Origin: an uncultured Clostridia bacterium
GTDB taxonomy: Bacteria; Bacillota; Clostridia; Christensenellales; Borkfalkiaceae
DNA: 64,000 nt
Direction of reading: 5' to 3'
Assembly: GCA_949878885.1 (NCBI GenBank)
Contig: CATLBN010000003.1
Span: 37,536 to 101,535 of the forward strand
A program made the position numbers and the translations under genes. Below are positions 27,523-38,710 of this stretch, piece by piece (within the stretch, counting starts at the first letter, position 1; the number at the start of each line of letters is the position of its first letter). The notes beneath the pieces are model-generated. The model was not told the DNA's origin and did not search any database. It saw only the letters and a program-made list of their open reading frames with translations.

Positions 27523-28842
27523 ATGGCAAAGTATTATCACATTACAACGTACGGTTGCCAAATGAACGTACACGAATCGGAAAAAATTGCCGGAATGCTT
27601 TCTGAGCTGGGTTATGAAGCTTGCGGAAAAATCGAAGATTGCGATATAGCGGTTTTTAATACCTGCTGTATAAGAGAAAATGCGGAAAATCACGCTTTCG
27701 GTAATATAGGAATGCTTAAAAAACTTAAAGCAGCCAAGCGAGATATGATTATTGCCGTAGGCGGCTGTTTAACGCAGCAAATGGGCAAAGCCGAAAATCT
27801 TCACGAAAAATTTCCGTATGTTGACGTGATTTTCGGCACGCATAATTTGAATAATTTTAAAGAATTGATTTTAAAAAAGCAGAAAAGCAAAAAATCGGTT
27901 ATTGAAATAAAAGACAGCGAAGGGGAAATTTACGAAGGCGAGAAGCCGTTTAGAACTAGTTATCCTAACGCTTGGATAAATATTACATACGGCTGCAATA
28001 ATTTTTGCAGTTATTGCATTGTGCCTTACGTGAGAGGCAGGGAGCGAAGCCGCCGTTCGGAAAATATAATTGCCGAAGCAAAAGAACTTATTGCAAACGG
28101 ATATAAAGAGATAACTTTGCTTGGACAAAACGTAAATTCGTATGCAAACGGCACCGAAGATTTAAGCTTTCCGGAATTGTTGAAAAGTATTGCCGCGATA
28201 GACGGAAAATTCAGACTCAGGTTTATGACCAGTCATCCAAAAGATTTTTCCGAAGAACTTGCACAAGTAATAGCCGAAAACCCAAAAATTTGCAATGCTG
28301 TGCATTTGCCCGCGCAAAGCGGTTCAGATACAATTTTAAAGGCAATGAACAGAAAATATACTTCTGCGGAGTATAAGGCTAAAACAGAACTGTTAAGAAG
28401 ATACGTTCCGGATTGCGCAATAACAACGGATTTGATTGTCGGTTTTCCCGGCGAGAGCGAACAGGATTTTAAAGATACTTTAAATCTTGTGGAAACCGTA
28501 GGCTTTACTTCTGCTTTTACTTTTGTCTATTCCAAACGTGAAGGTACCGTTGCCGCCAAAATGCCAAATCAAGTGCCTGAAGACGTTAGTAAAGCGCGGA
28601 TTATGGAGCTTATTAAGCTTGTTAACTCTAAAACGCGCGAACAGTCCGCCCAATATGTAGGTAAAACCGTTGAAGTGCTTTGCGAAGGGTTCGATGATAA
28701 AAAGCAAATGTATTTAGGACGGGACGAGCACGGAAGAATGGTGTATTTCCCAAACGGAAAAAACGTTGTGGGAGAGTTTTTAAACGTTAAGATAAGCAGC
28801 GCAAACGGGATTTCGCTGATGGGTGATATTACTGATGGCTAA
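27523..28842 (+). CDS. miaB: tRNA-2-methylthio-N6-dimethylallyladenosine synthase
   Basis: MiaB is a radical-SAM methylthiotransferase that converts i6A37 of tRNA to ms2i6A37. The N-terminal domain has TYGCQMNVHESE (the MiaB form), the radical-SAM cysteines are C158, C162 and C165 (CNNFCSYC) followed by VPYVRGRERSR, and a TRAM domain closes the 439 residues. It acts on the product of MiaA, encoded three genes downstream in the same operon. No ribosome site is visible before the ATG. It overlaps mutS by 8 bp. Confidence 0.95.
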   Translation: MAKYYHITTYGCQMNVHESEKIAGMLSELGYEACGKIEDCDIAVFNTCCIRENAENHAFGNIGMLKKLKAAKRDMIIAVGGCLTQQMGKAENLHEKFPYVDVIFGTHNLNNFKELILKKQKSKKSVIEIKDSEGEIYEGEKPFRTSYPNAWINITYGCNNFCSYCIVPYVRGRERSRRSENIIAEAKELIANGYKEITLLGQNVNSYANGTEDLSFPELLKSIAAIDGKFRLRFMTSHPKDFSEELAQVIAENPKICNAVHLPAQSGSDTILKAMNRKYTSAEYKAKTELLRRYVPDCAITTDLIVGFPGESEQDFKDTLNLVETVGFTSAFTFVYSKREGTVAAKMPNQVPEDVSKARIMELIKLVNSKTREQSAQYVGKTVEVLCEGFDDKKQMYLGRDEHGRMVYFPNGKNVVGEFLNVKISSANGISLMGDITDG

Positions 28843-31414
28843 AAAAGAATTATCGGCAATGATGCGTCATTGGGTTACGGTAAAAGAAAAATATAAAAAT
28901 TGTATTGTTTTTTACCGATTGGGCGATTTTTACGAAATGTTTTTTGACGACGCCGTAAAAGCTTCTAAAATTTTGGATTTAACATTGACGGGCAGAGATT
29001 GCGGTTTGGACGAGCGTGCGCCTATGTGCGGCGTGCCTCATCACGCAGTGGATTCGTATATTCAAAAACTTGTTGCAAGCGGAGAGAAAGTTGCCATTTG
29101 CGAACAGACTGAAGACCCTGCAACGGCAAAAGGAATAGTTCGCAGAGAGGTGGTGCGCGTTGTAACGGCAGGAACGCTGGACGCCGATTCAATAGACGAG
29201 AAAACTAATAATTTTATTTGCTGCGCTTATAAAAACGGAGAAAAAGTTGCGCTTTGTTGGGCTGACATAACTACGGGCGAATTAACGGCAACAGTGTTTT
29301 CCGGTGCGGAAGCCGTAAAAAACTGCGTGGCGCAAATGGTAAAATTAGACGTTAAAGAGATAATCGTAAATGATGAAATACTCTTTATATTAAAAGATTT
29401 CAATGAATTTAAAGTAGGTATATTGCCTAAATTTTCAAGCTATCCAGAATGGGCTTTCGGTTTTGCCGCGGCTGAAAGACGGTTGTTGGAGCAATTTAAT
29501 GCAAAATCGCTTTCGGCATATCCTGTTAGCGGCAATAAAGATGCGGTTTGCGCTGCGGGTGCGCTTTTAGAATATTTAAAAGAAACGCAGATGCGTGCGC
29601 TTAAAAATATAGACGGAATAAAATATCTGTCAAGCGATAAGTATTTGCAGCTCGATTCCGCTGCTGTAAGAAACCTTGAAATTATGAAAACGCTGGGTTC
29701 CGGCAGTAAATTCGGTTCGCTTTATTGGCTTCTTGATAAAACAAAAACGCCGATGGGCGCCAGATATTTACAGTCGGTATTGACTTATCCGCTGCATAAT
29801 ACAGATAAAATTAATTATAGGCTTGACGGCGTGCAGGAACTTTTTGAAAGTACGGTAGTGCGTTTGAAAATAACCGAGCTGTTAAAAGAAATCAAAGACG
29901 TTGAAAGAATTGCGGGTTCGGTGGCAAAAGGAGACGTTAAACCGCGAGAGTGTCTTGCTTTGGCAAGTTCCCTTGCCGTTATTCCCAATATCAAATTTAC
30001 GCTTGCCGGATTTTCTTCGCGTATAATAAGCGACATATGCGGACAGCTGTACGATTTAACCGACGTAGCGGAATTATTGCAAAGCGCAATAAGTAAGGAC
30101 GCTCCGCAGTCTGTTAAAGACGGCGGAGTTATAAGCGACGGATTTAACGAAAGACTTGACGAATTGAGAAATATAAGAACCAACGCAAAAGACGTTATTC
30201 TTGAAATGGAAATCCGCGAGCGCGAAAACACGGGAATAAGAGGATTAAAAATTAAATATAACCGAATATTCGGATATTATATTGAAGTTACCAATTCCTT
30301 TATAGACAAGGTGCCCATCAATTATCAACGCAGACAAACGGTTGCCAATGCCGAAAGATTTATAACTCAAGAATTAAAGCAGCTTGAAGACAAAATACTT
30401 TCAAGCGAAGATATGGCAATTAAGCTTGAAAGCGAGATATACGATAAGATTAAGGAAAAACTTTTAGAAAACATAGATAAATTTAAGTCTATTGCTACGG
30501 GCATTGCGGCGCTTGACTTGCTTGTTTCTTTTGCCGAAGTTTCAAAAACAAACCGATACGTGCGTCCTAAAATTACGGAAAGCGGAAAAGCAATGCAGAT
30601 TATAGAAGGACGGCATCCGGTTGTTGAAATAATTTCCAAAGACCGTTTTATACCTAACGACACGGTGTTGGACGAGAACGAAAACCGCACAATGATTATT
30701 ACCGGACCGAATATGGCAGGTAAAAGTACTTTTATGCGCCAAACGGCAATAATTGCCATAATGGCGCATTTAGGTTGTTTTGTTCCGGCAAAATCCGCGC
30801 AAATTCCGCTTATAGACAGAGTATTTACAAGAGTTGGAGCAAGCGACAATCTTATTTCCGACCAAAGCACTTTTATGGTTGAAATGATTGAAGTTGCAAC
30901 TATAATTCATAATGCAACCAAAGACAGTTTGCTGATTTTGGACGAGGTAGGCAGGGGTACTTCAACGTACGACGGACTTAGTATCGCTTGGGCGGTTATA
31001 GAGCATTTAACCGAAAAAATCGGCGCAAAAACTATGTTTGCAACCCATTATCACGAACTTACCGAGCTTGAAAATAAAATAGACGGCGTAAAAAATTATA
31101 AAATTGCGGTAAAAGAGCTTAACGGCAGCATTGTGTTTTTACGCAAGATAATGCGCGGCGGCGCAAACAGAAGTTTCGGAATTGAAGTTGCTTCGCTTGC
31201 AGGTATTCCCGCCGAAGTTACGGAAAGAGCCAAACGCATATTAAAATCGGTTGAAAAGGGCGATAAAATAATTGAAGCAGACAATAACCAAAGCGAAGAT
31301 ATAAAAGAGAAGTCTGAAATAGATATGATTTTAAGCGAAGTGGATTTGAATAATCTTTCGCCTATGCAGGCGTTTTTGCTTGTTTCGGATTTGGTTGAAA
31401 AGGTGAACAAATGA
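28835..31414 (+). CDS. mutS: DNA mismatch repair protein MutS
   Basis: MutS recognises mismatches and small loops. Domain I contains the mismatch-reading Phe-x-Glu (FYEMF region, YRLGDFYEMFF); the ATPase has Walker A GPNMAGKSTFMRQ, LLILDEVGRGTSTYDGLS and FATHYHEL. A helix-turn-helix-like dimer tail ends the protein. I place the start at ATG 28835 (859 residues); an in-frame GTG 12 bases earlier adds only ILLM and is less likely. The stop overlaps the mutL start (ATGA). Confidence 0.96.
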   Translation: MAKKELSAMMRHWVTVKEKYKNCIVFYRLGDFYEMFFDDAVKASKILDLTLTGRDCGLDERAPMCGVPHHAVDSYIQKLVASGEKVAICEQTEDPATAKGIVRREVVRVVTAGTLDADSIDEKTNNFICCAYKNGEKVALCWADITTGELTATVFSGAEAVKNCVAQMVKLDVKEIIVNDEILFILKDFNEFKVGILPKFSSYPEWAFGFAAAERRLLEQFNAKSLSAYPVSGNKDAVCAAGALLEYLKETQMRALKNIDGIKYLSSDKYLQLDSAAVRNLEIMKTLGSGSKFGSLYWLLDKTKTPMGARYLQSVLTYPLHNTDKINYRLDGVQELFESTVVRLKITELLKEIKDVERIAGSVAKGDVKPRECLALASSLAVIPNIKFTLAGFSSRIISDICGQLYDLTDVAELLQSAISKDAPQSVKDGGVISDGFNERLDELRNIRTNAKDVILEMEIRERENTGIRGLKIKYNRIFGYYIEVTNSFIDKVPINYQRRQTVANAERFITQELKQLEDKILSSEDMAIKLESEIYDKIKEKLLENIDKFKSIATGIAALDLLVSFAEVSKTNRYVRPKITESGKAMQIIEGRHPVVEIISKDRFIPNDTVLDENENRTMIITGPNMAGKSTFMRQTAIIAIMAHLGCFVPAKSAQIPLIDRVFTRVGASDNLISDQSTFMVEMIEVATIIHNATKDSLLILDEVGRGTSTYDGLSIAWAVIEHLTEKIGAKTMFATHYHELTELENKIDGVKNYKIAVKELNGSIVFLRKIMRGGANRSFGIEVASLAGIPAEVTERAKRILKSVEKGDKIIEADNNQSEDIKEKSEIDMILSEVDLNNLSPMQAFLLVSDLVEKVNK

Positions 31415-33426
31415 GAAAGATAAACATTCTTTCAAAAGCCGTTTATAACAGAATTGCCGCCGGAGAAGTTGTTGACAGACCTTATTCTGTTGTAAAAGAA
31501 CTTATAGAAAACAGTTTGGATGCAAAGGCGACGGAAATTGAAATTTACATTGAAAAAGGCGGTAAGCAGCTTATAAAAATCTGCGACAACGGCACCGGAA
31601 TAGAACGCGACGATTTACGCGCCGCGTTTTTACCGCACGCAACAAGTAAAATTGCCGCCGCGGACGACCTCGATAAAATAACAACGCTCGGATTCAGGGG
31701 AGAGGCGCTCGCAAGTATTTCCGCAATTTCAAAAGCTGAAATTGTTTCAGTAACGGAAGGAAACCAAGCTTATAAAATTAGCTGCGAAGACGGTAAAATC
31801 AGCGAAATTATGCCTGCAGCGTTGGCAAAAGGCACTGAAATTACCGTTAGAAGTTTATTTTTTAATACTCCTGTGCGCGCAAAGTTTATGAAACCGGACA
31901 AAAAAGAAGAGGTAGATATTACTAGTTTTGTTACGCGCTACGTTTTGGGAAATCCTACTGTATCTTTTAAATATTTTGCCGACGGCAAACTTGTTTTGCA
32001 GTCGTTTGGCGGCGGTTTAGAGGAAGCTATGGCGCAAGTTTACGGCGCCAAAACTCTTTCGGAATGTTTTAGAATTCAAGCGGAAAAAGACGGTATAACC
32101 ATTCGCGGATATATAGGAAACCAAAATTATTTCAAGGCAAATAAAACATATCAAAGTTTGTTTTTAAACGGAAGATATATTGTTAACAACACCGTTTCGG
32201 TTGCGGTTAGTCAAGCTTATGCAAGTTATGCAATGAAGCGGCAGTACCCGTTTTACGTTTTATTTTTGGATTTGCCTACAGAATTTGTAGACGTTAACGT
32301 TCATCCCAGCAAGGCAGATGTAAGATTTGTTGACAATAACAGAATTTTCAGAGCGGTGTATTCTGTAATTTCCGCGGTTCTTGACGGAACGGCGGCTGCG
32401 GCGGATTTTGTTGTTACTTCTTCCAGACAGCCTGTCGTAAAATCGACCTTGCCGGAAAATGCACAACCGATAGATTCCAATACGGTTAATGATTTAATTA
32501 ATTTTGCAAGTAAAGAAGAAAATCGACGAACAGAGATTAAAAGCGAAGACGATATTAAAAAGTTAATAGAAAAATATAAACCGGAAATTGCCGTGTCGGA
32601 AAATAAAGAGCAAGTTACCGCGTCGGTTGAACAAAATATAAAAAAACAAAATGAAGTGCATAAAAAAAGCAGTACGAATGAATTTAGATTTTTCAATCCG
32701 TTTGCAAGCGTACCCATAGATGCTTTAAGTTCCGAGGAAAGCAGTAACGTTTTAAGTGTTACGGACGATACCGTTCCGCCTGATTTTTCAAAGAATGCCG
32801 CATATGAAATTGAAAATAGCTATTTTAAAAGCAAACAGCAGAAAATTGATTTAAAAACGCTGAAATTCAGAGGGACTCTTTTTAATACTTATCTGACTTA
32901 CGAACAAAATGATACGGTGTATTTAATAGACCAGCACGCCGCGCACGAGAGGCTTATATACGACAGTCTTTTAAAAAAGCTTGAATCGAGAGAAATAGTA
33001 TGTCAGCCGCTTTTGGTTCCTTATATTTTTGATACAAATCCTTCGGAAAAGCTTTTTATCGAAGAAAAGATGCCGATTTTAAAAGAGTTCGGTTTTGGAA
33101 TTGCTCCGTTCGGGTTAAGCGCGTTCAGAATAGACGAAGTTCCTGTGGATTTGCAGGAAATTAATATTAAAGAATTTTTTGAGGAAATTCTTTCGGATAT
33201 CGACGGTTTAAAAGAAATCAGGCTTGATAAAATTTTAAAAGAAAAACTTGCAATGGCGGCGTGTAAACATGCTGTAAAAGGCGGAATGCAATTAACGGAA
33301 TGCGAAATAGAAGCTTTAATGAAGATGATAGACGGCAATCTCGGGTTGAAATGTCCGCACGGCAGACCGATTTGCGTTAAACTTTTAAAGCGCGATATAG
33401 AAAAAATGTTTAAAAGGATAGTATAG
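31411..33426 (+). CDS. mutL: DNA mismatch repair protein MutL
   Basis: MutL couples mismatch detection to strand removal. The N-terminal GHKL ATPase shows ELIENSLDAKA, DNGTGI and TLGFRGEALASI. After a variable linker (about residues 335-480) the C-terminal domain carries the endonuclease motif as DQHAAHERLIYD, where the last acidic residue is Asp rather than the usual Glu, plus ACKHAVKGG and CPHGRP. This suggests a nicking MutL, as in bacteria without MutH. 671 residues; overlaps mutS by 4 bp. Confidence 0.95.
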   Translation: MRKINILSKAVYNRIAAGEVVDRPYSVVKELIENSLDAKATEIEIYIEKGGKQLIKICDNGTGIERDDLRAAFLPHATSKIAAADDLDKITTLGFRGEALASISAISKAEIVSVTEGNQAYKISCEDGKISEIMPAALAKGTEITVRSLFFNTPVRAKFMKPDKKEEVDITSFVTRYVLGNPTVSFKYFADGKLVLQSFGGGLEEAMAQVYGAKTLSECFRIQAEKDGITIRGYIGNQNYFKANKTYQSLFLNGRYIVNNTVSVAVSQAYASYAMKRQYPFYVLFLDLPTEFVDVNVHPSKADVRFVDNNRIFRAVYSVISAVLDGTAAAADFVVTSSRQPVVKSTLPENAQPIDSNTVNDLINFASKEENRRTEIKSEDDIKKLIEKYKPEIAVSENKEQVTASVEQNIKKQNEVHKKSSTNEFRFFNPFASVPIDALSSEESSNVLSVTDDTVPPDFSKNAAYEIENSYFKSKQQKIDLKTLKFRGTLFNTYLTYEQNDTVYLIDQHAAHERLIYDSLLKKLESREIVCQPLLVPYIFDTNPSEKLFIEEKMPILKEFGFGIAPFGLSAFRIDEVPVDLQEINIKEFFEEILSDIDGLKEIRLDKILKEKLAMAACKHAVKGGMQLTECEIEALMKMIDGNLGLKCPHGRPICVKLLKRDIEKMFKRIV

Positions 33427-33428
33427 GT

Positions 33429-34331
33429 TTGAAAAAAATTCTTGTAATTTGCGGACCTACGGCTTCCGGAAAAACTTCGCTTGCAATAAATTGCGCATTA
33501 AAATGGAATACCGAAATTATTTCGGCGGATTCACAGCTTGTTTATAAAGATTTGAATATAGGAACGGCTAAACCGTCAAAAAGCGAGATGCAAGGTGTAA
33601 TTCATCATATGATAGACGTTGCTTTGCCTAAACAGAAATACAGCGTTTTTGACTATTCGGCTGCTGCGCAACCTGTGCTGGACAATATGCTTAAAGAGAA
33701 TAAAATGCCCATAATTTGCGGCGGCACGGGCTTTTATGTTAATTCTTTACTTTTTGAATTCGGATACGGCGGAGTTGCGGCAAACAGTGCGGCCAGATTG
33801 AAGTATGAAAAATATCTTAAAGACAACGGAAAACAGGCTTTATACGATAAATTAAAAAGCTGCGATGCCGAAACGGCCGAAAAATTACACATAAACGATA
33901 CCAAAAGAATAATCCGCGCATTGGAAATTTACGAAGTGAGCGGCAGGAAAAAGTCTGACCAAAACGACGGATTAAAAGCAAAATATGATTATGTTGCAGT
34001 TGCCGTAAATTACGATCGTGAAGAACTGTACGACAGGATTAATTTAAGAGTTGACAAGATGTTTGAAGACGGGCTTATTGAAGAAGTTAAAAATCTTTTA
34101 AAAAGCGGAATAGATGAAAATTGTCAATGTATGCAGGCAATCGGTTATAAAGAAGTGCTCCAATGTCTTAAAAATGGCGATAATGAGAGTACTATGCGTA
34201 ACATAATTAAACAAAATACGCGGCATTATGCAAAGCGGCAAATTACTTTTTTTAAAAAGCTGCCGAACATTGTTTGGCTTGCGCCGTCTGAAGCCAATAC
34301 GGATAGAATTGCGGAGCTTATAAATGATTAA
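33429..34331 (+). CDS. miaA: tRNA dimethylallyltransferase
   Basis: MiaA transfers a dimethylallyl group to A37 of tRNAs reading UNN codons, making the substrate for MiaB. The P-loop is GPTASGKTSLA, followed by ISADSQLVYKDLNIGTAKP, HHMIDV and GGTGFYVNSLL; the family's tRNA-gripping region includes RYAKRQITFFKK-like ending (HYAKRQITFFKK). The start is TTG at 33429, two bases after the mutL stop; no ATG lies near. 300 residues, normal size. It overlaps the next gene by 8 bp. Confidence 0.95.
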   Translation: MKKILVICGPTASGKTSLAINCALKWNTEIISADSQLVYKDLNIGTAKPSKSEMQGVIHHMIDVALPKQKYSVFDYSAAAQPVLDNMLKENKMPIICGGTGFYVNSLLFEFGYGGVAANSAARLKYEKYLKDNGKQALYDKLKSCDAETAEKLHINDTKRIIRALEIYEVSGRKKSDQNDGLKAKYDYVAVAVNYDREELYDRINLRVDKMFEDGLIEEVKNLLKSGIDENCQCMQAIGYKEVLQCLKNGDNESTMRNIIKQNTRHYAKRQITFFKKLPNIVWLAPSEANTDRIAELIND

Positions 34332-35541
34332 ATCAGAATTTATTAAATTATGCGAACGTAAACTTGCCGATAAATTCGGAATTATAGACGAAATTGCTTA
34401 TTATAACCAAACAAAGGTTTTAAATGCTTTTCGTAATCATAAAATAGCGGCGAGACATTTTAACGGTTCTACGGGTTACGGTTACGGCGACGAGGGCAGG
34501 GACGTGCTCGGTTCTTTATATGCAGAGATTTTCGGCGCTGAAAGCGGTATTGTTTCGCCGCATTTATTATCGGGTACGCACGCGCTTACAGTGGCGCTTT
34601 TCGGACTTTTGCGCCCCGGAGATACGTTATTTTGTATAAGCGGTATGCCTTACGATACTATACGAGAAGTAATTTTCGGTACAGATAACGGTTCTTTAAA
34701 AGATTTCGGCGTAAATTTTGCGTGTTGCGGTTTAGATTATAACGGTAAATTGAATTTTAACGAAATAAGCGGGAAGTTTGATAAAAGCGTAAAAGTCGTT
34801 TATATTCAACGTTCGCGCGGGTATGAATTAAGGGATGCTTTTTCTTGCGCCGAAATAGAATCAGCGTGCAAATTTGTACGTAATTTGGGTTTTAACGGTT
34901 GCATTTTTGTTGATAACTGCTACGGCGAATTTGTTGAAAAAAAAGAACCGACGGAGATAGGCGCCGATATTATAGTTGGCTCGCTAATAAAAAACGCCGG
35001 CGGAGGAATAGCACCCACAGGCGGATATATTTGCGGAAAAAATCGTTTTATAGAAATGATAGGTAAGCGGTTGACCGCACCTTCGATAGGACTTGAAGTG
35101 GGTGCGTATGAAAGCGGTTACAGATATTTTTATCAAGGGTTGTTTTTTGCGCCGCATACGGTTGCGCAAGCTTTAAAATGCGGTCTTTTAATAGGTTCGG
35201 CTATGAGCGAGTTGGGATATAAAAACTATCCTTCGATAGATAAAATGCCTTATGACATTACCCGTGCAATAGAGTTTAACAGTGCGGATAAAATGATTGA
35301 TTTTATAAGAGAAGTTCAATACGCTTCTCCTGTAGACGGTTACGTTACTTGCGAGCCTTGGGATATGCCAGGCTACAGCGATAAAATAATTATGGCGGCA
35401 GGCACTTTTGTTTCCGGCGCGAGTATAGAACTTTCGGCAGACGGTCCGGTAAAGCCGCCGTTTATAGCTTATTTCCAAGGCGGTTTGACTTATGAACACG
35501 GGAAATACGCTTTGGAACGGATATTGGATAAATTACTATAA
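34324..35541 (+). CDS. PLP-dependent methionine gamma-lyase-related protein (aluminium-resistance family)
   Basis: The 405 residues match the COG4100/YnbB family, often labelled aluminium resistance protein or methionine gamma-lyase family. Family segments seen are HFNGSTGYGYGDEGRD, SPHLLSGTHALT, FVDNCYGEFVE and the probable PLP lysine in GSLIKNAGGGIAPTGGYI. The real substrate is not established. It often follows miaA in Clostridia and Bacilli, as here, and ends the miaB operon at a strong terminator. Confidence 0.9.
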   Translation: MIKSEFIKLCERKLADKFGIIDEIAYYNQTKVLNAFRNHKIAARHFNGSTGYGYGDEGRDVLGSLYAEIFGAESGIVSPHLLSGTHALTVALFGLLRPGDTLFCISGMPYDTIREVIFGTDNGSLKDFGVNFACCGLDYNGKLNFNEISGKFDKSVKVVYIQRSRGYELRDAFSCAEIESACKFVRNLGFNGCIFVDNCYGEFVEKKEPTEIGADIIVGSLIKNAGGGIAPTGGYICGKNRFIEMIGKRLTAPSIGLEVGAYESGYRYFYQGLFFAPHTVAQALKCGLLIGSAMSELGYKNYPSIDKMPYDITRAIEFNSADKMIDFIREVQYASPVDGYVTCEPWDMPGYSDKIIMAAGTFVSGASIELSADGPVKPPFIAYFQGGLTYEHGKYALERILDKLL

Positions 35542-35553
35542 AATTCAAAAATA

Positions 35554-35587
35554 AAAAATCTCCGAGAAATTCTCGGAGATTTTTTAT
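35554..35587. terminator. bidirectional terminator between the miaB and groESL operons
   Basis: Fifteen-base arms (35554-35568, 35570-35584) with A-run on one side and T-run on the other, serving both convergent operons. Confidence 0.9.
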
Positions 35588-35598
35588 TTAGTTATAAC

Positions 35599-37245
<1,647 letters not shown>

Positions 37246-37530
37246 TTATTCAACTATTGCCAAAATATCGCTTTGGCGTATTATTGTATATTCTTTGTCG
37301 TCAACTTTAACTTCCGTTCCGCTGTATTTGGAAAGCAGAACTTTATCGCCGACTTTAACCTGCATAGCAATTTCTTTACCGTCAACAACGCCGCCGGGAC
37401 CTACTGCAACTACAAGACAGGTTGCGGGCTTTTCCTGCGCGGCTGCGGTAAGGTAAATACCACTTTTGGTTTTTTCTTCGGCTTTAAGTCCTTCAACGAC
37501 GACTTTGTCGAATAAAGGTTTGATGTTCAT
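37246..37530 (-). CDS. groES: co-chaperonin GroES
   Basis: GroES is the heptameric lid of GroEL. The 94 residues start MNIKPLFDKVVVE and include GGVVDGKEIAMQVKVGDKVL and the C-terminal DILAIVE. The start is ATG 37530, because a perfect GGAGGA lies eight bases before it; the longer reading from a TTG at 37545 would put the start codon inside that ribosome site. I looked for a CIRCE inverted repeat or CtsR boxes upstream and saw none. Confidence 0.96.
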   Translation of the reverse strand: MNIKPLFDKVVVEGLKAEEKTKSGIYLTAAAQEKPATCLVVAVGPGGVVDGKEIAMQVKVGDKVLLSKYSGTEVKVDDKEYTIIRQSDILAIVE

Positions 37531-37571
37531 TTTTAATTCCTCCAAATAAATATTCTTAATTAATTACAGAT

Positions 37572-37600
37572 AATTTATAAACACGCAAAAATAAAATCAA
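37572..37600 (-). promoter_or_regulatory. weak candidate promoter of groESL
   Basis: Minus strand: TTGATT, 17-bp spacer, TAAATT, with an overlapping TATAAA at 15-bp spacing. Only a moderate match. Confidence 0.4.
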
Positions 37601-37618
37601 ACACTTTAAAGTAAAAAA

Positions 37619-37647
37619 TTGCTTTTTTTTCTTTAATATGGTAATAT
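37619..37647 (+). promoter_or_regulatory. candidate promoter of the dCMP deaminase gene
   Basis: TTGCTT, 17-bp spacer, TAATAT; a TATAAT at 37653-37658 lacks a good -35 box. Start codon follows at 37679. Confidence 0.45.
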
Positions 37648-37678
37648 CTATATATAATTTAAAATACGGAAGCAATTT

Positions 37679-38128
37679 ATGGACAAATGGGATAAAAGAT
37701 TTATGGAAATGACCGAACTTATAGGTTCTTGGTCAAGTTGTTATCAGGAAAACAGGCATATAGGAGCCGTTATAGTTAAAAATAAACGCATTATTGCAAC
37801 CGGATATAACGGTGCGCCTCAGGGTATTGAAAGCTGCGTTGATAAAAAAGAGTGTATGCGCAAAAAAATGAAGATTGCAAGCGGCACTATGCACGAATTG
37901 TGTTATGCCGTTCACGCCGAGCAAAATGCTATTATTCAGGCGGCGAGGGTAGGTTGCAGCGTTGAAGGGTGCACGCTTTACTGCACGCACCAGCCTTGTG
38001 TGATATGCGCTAAAATAATAATAAATTCAGGCATTTCAAGAGTAGTTTACAAAGAAGGATATCCCGACGAATTTTCGCTTCGACTGTTTAAAGAAGCAAA
38101 CGTTAAATTGGAAAAATACGAAGACTGA
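37679..38128 (+). CDS. dCMP/cytidine deaminase family protein (ComEB-like)
   Basis: The 149 residues form a zinc deaminase: HAEQNAIIQAA supplies the first zinc ligand and catalytic Glu, and THQPCVICAK the two cysteines. The N-terminal WDKRFMEMTELIGSWSSC and VIVKNKRIIATGYNGAP, with the internal Cys-rich insertion, are those of dCMP deaminase, which makes dUMP for thymidylate. In this position it probably begins a loose operon with the cyclophilin and purB. Confidence 0.92.
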   Translation: MDKWDKRFMEMTELIGSWSSCYQENRHIGAVIVKNKRIIATGYNGAPQGIESCVDKKECMRKKMKIASGTMHELCYAVHAEQNAIIQAARVGCSVEGCTLYCTHQPCVICAKIIINSGISRVVYKEGYPDEFSLRLFKEANVKLEKYED

Positions 38129-38170
38129 ATAAAAATTTTTGCTTTTAAAAGCGCTTGTAAAGGAGATATT

Positions 38171-38692
38171 ATGCAAAATCCCGTAGTTACTATAAAAATG
38201 CAAAACGGAAAAACAATTAAAGCAGAGCTTTATCCCGATAAGGCTCCCAATACGGTAAATAATTTTATAAGTTTGGTAAAAAGCGGCTTTTACGACGGGC
38301 TTATATTCCATAGAGTTATTGCTGGATTTATGATTCAGGGCGGCGACCCGGCAGGCGTAGGTACGGGCGGTCCCGGATATACGATAAAGGGAGAATTTTC
38401 GCTTAACGGTTATAAAAATAACGATATTAAGCATTGCCGCGGCGTGCTTTCAATGGCGCGTTCGATGATGCCTAATTCAGCCGGTTCTCAGTTTTTTATA
38501 ATGCACGCAAACGCTTCGCATCTGGACGGGCAGTATGCGGCGTTCGGTAAGGTAACGGAAGGAATGGAAGTTGTGGATGAAATAGCTGCTGTAAAAACAG
38601 ATTGGCAGGATAAACCGCAGGTTCCTCAGATTATGGAAAAAGTTACTGTTGAAACGTTCGGTGCGGAATATCCCTTGCCTGTAAAATTTTAA
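38171..38692 (+). CDS. cyclophilin-type peptidyl-prolyl isomerase
   Basis: This 173-residue cytoplasmic protein (no signal peptide) is a cyclophilin: NTVNNFISLVKSGFYDGL, FHRVIAGFMIQGGDP and NSAGSQFFIMHA include the catalytic Arg and Gln/Phe residues of the family. It speeds cis-trans isomerisation at proline bonds. GGAG lies upstream. Gap of 42 bp after the deaminase and 18 bp to purB. Confidence 0.94.
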   Translation: MQNPVVTIKMQNGKTIKAELYPDKAPNTVNNFISLVKSGFYDGLIFHRVIAGFMIQGGDPAGVGTGGPGYTIKGEFSLNGYKNNDIKHCRGVLSMARSMMPNSAGSQFFIMHANASHLDGQYAAFGKVTEGMEVVDEIAAVKTDWQDKPQVPQIMEKVTVETFGAEYPLPVKF

Positions 38693-38710
38693 TACTTTGT
38701 GGAGAAAATA

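Noticed and set aside
28823..28834. GTG start for mutS
   Set aside because: Adds only four residues before the conserved start region; the ATG at 28835 fits better.
30367..30870. A 167-codon minus-strand frame inside mutS
   Set aside because: Antisense to the conserved MutS ATPase core; composition rich in Ser/Ile/Leu as expected from a shadow.
37651..37658. TATAAT as -10 box of the dCMP deaminase gene
   Set aside because: No fitting -35 box 16-18 bp upstream; TAATAT at 37642 pairs better with TTGCTT.
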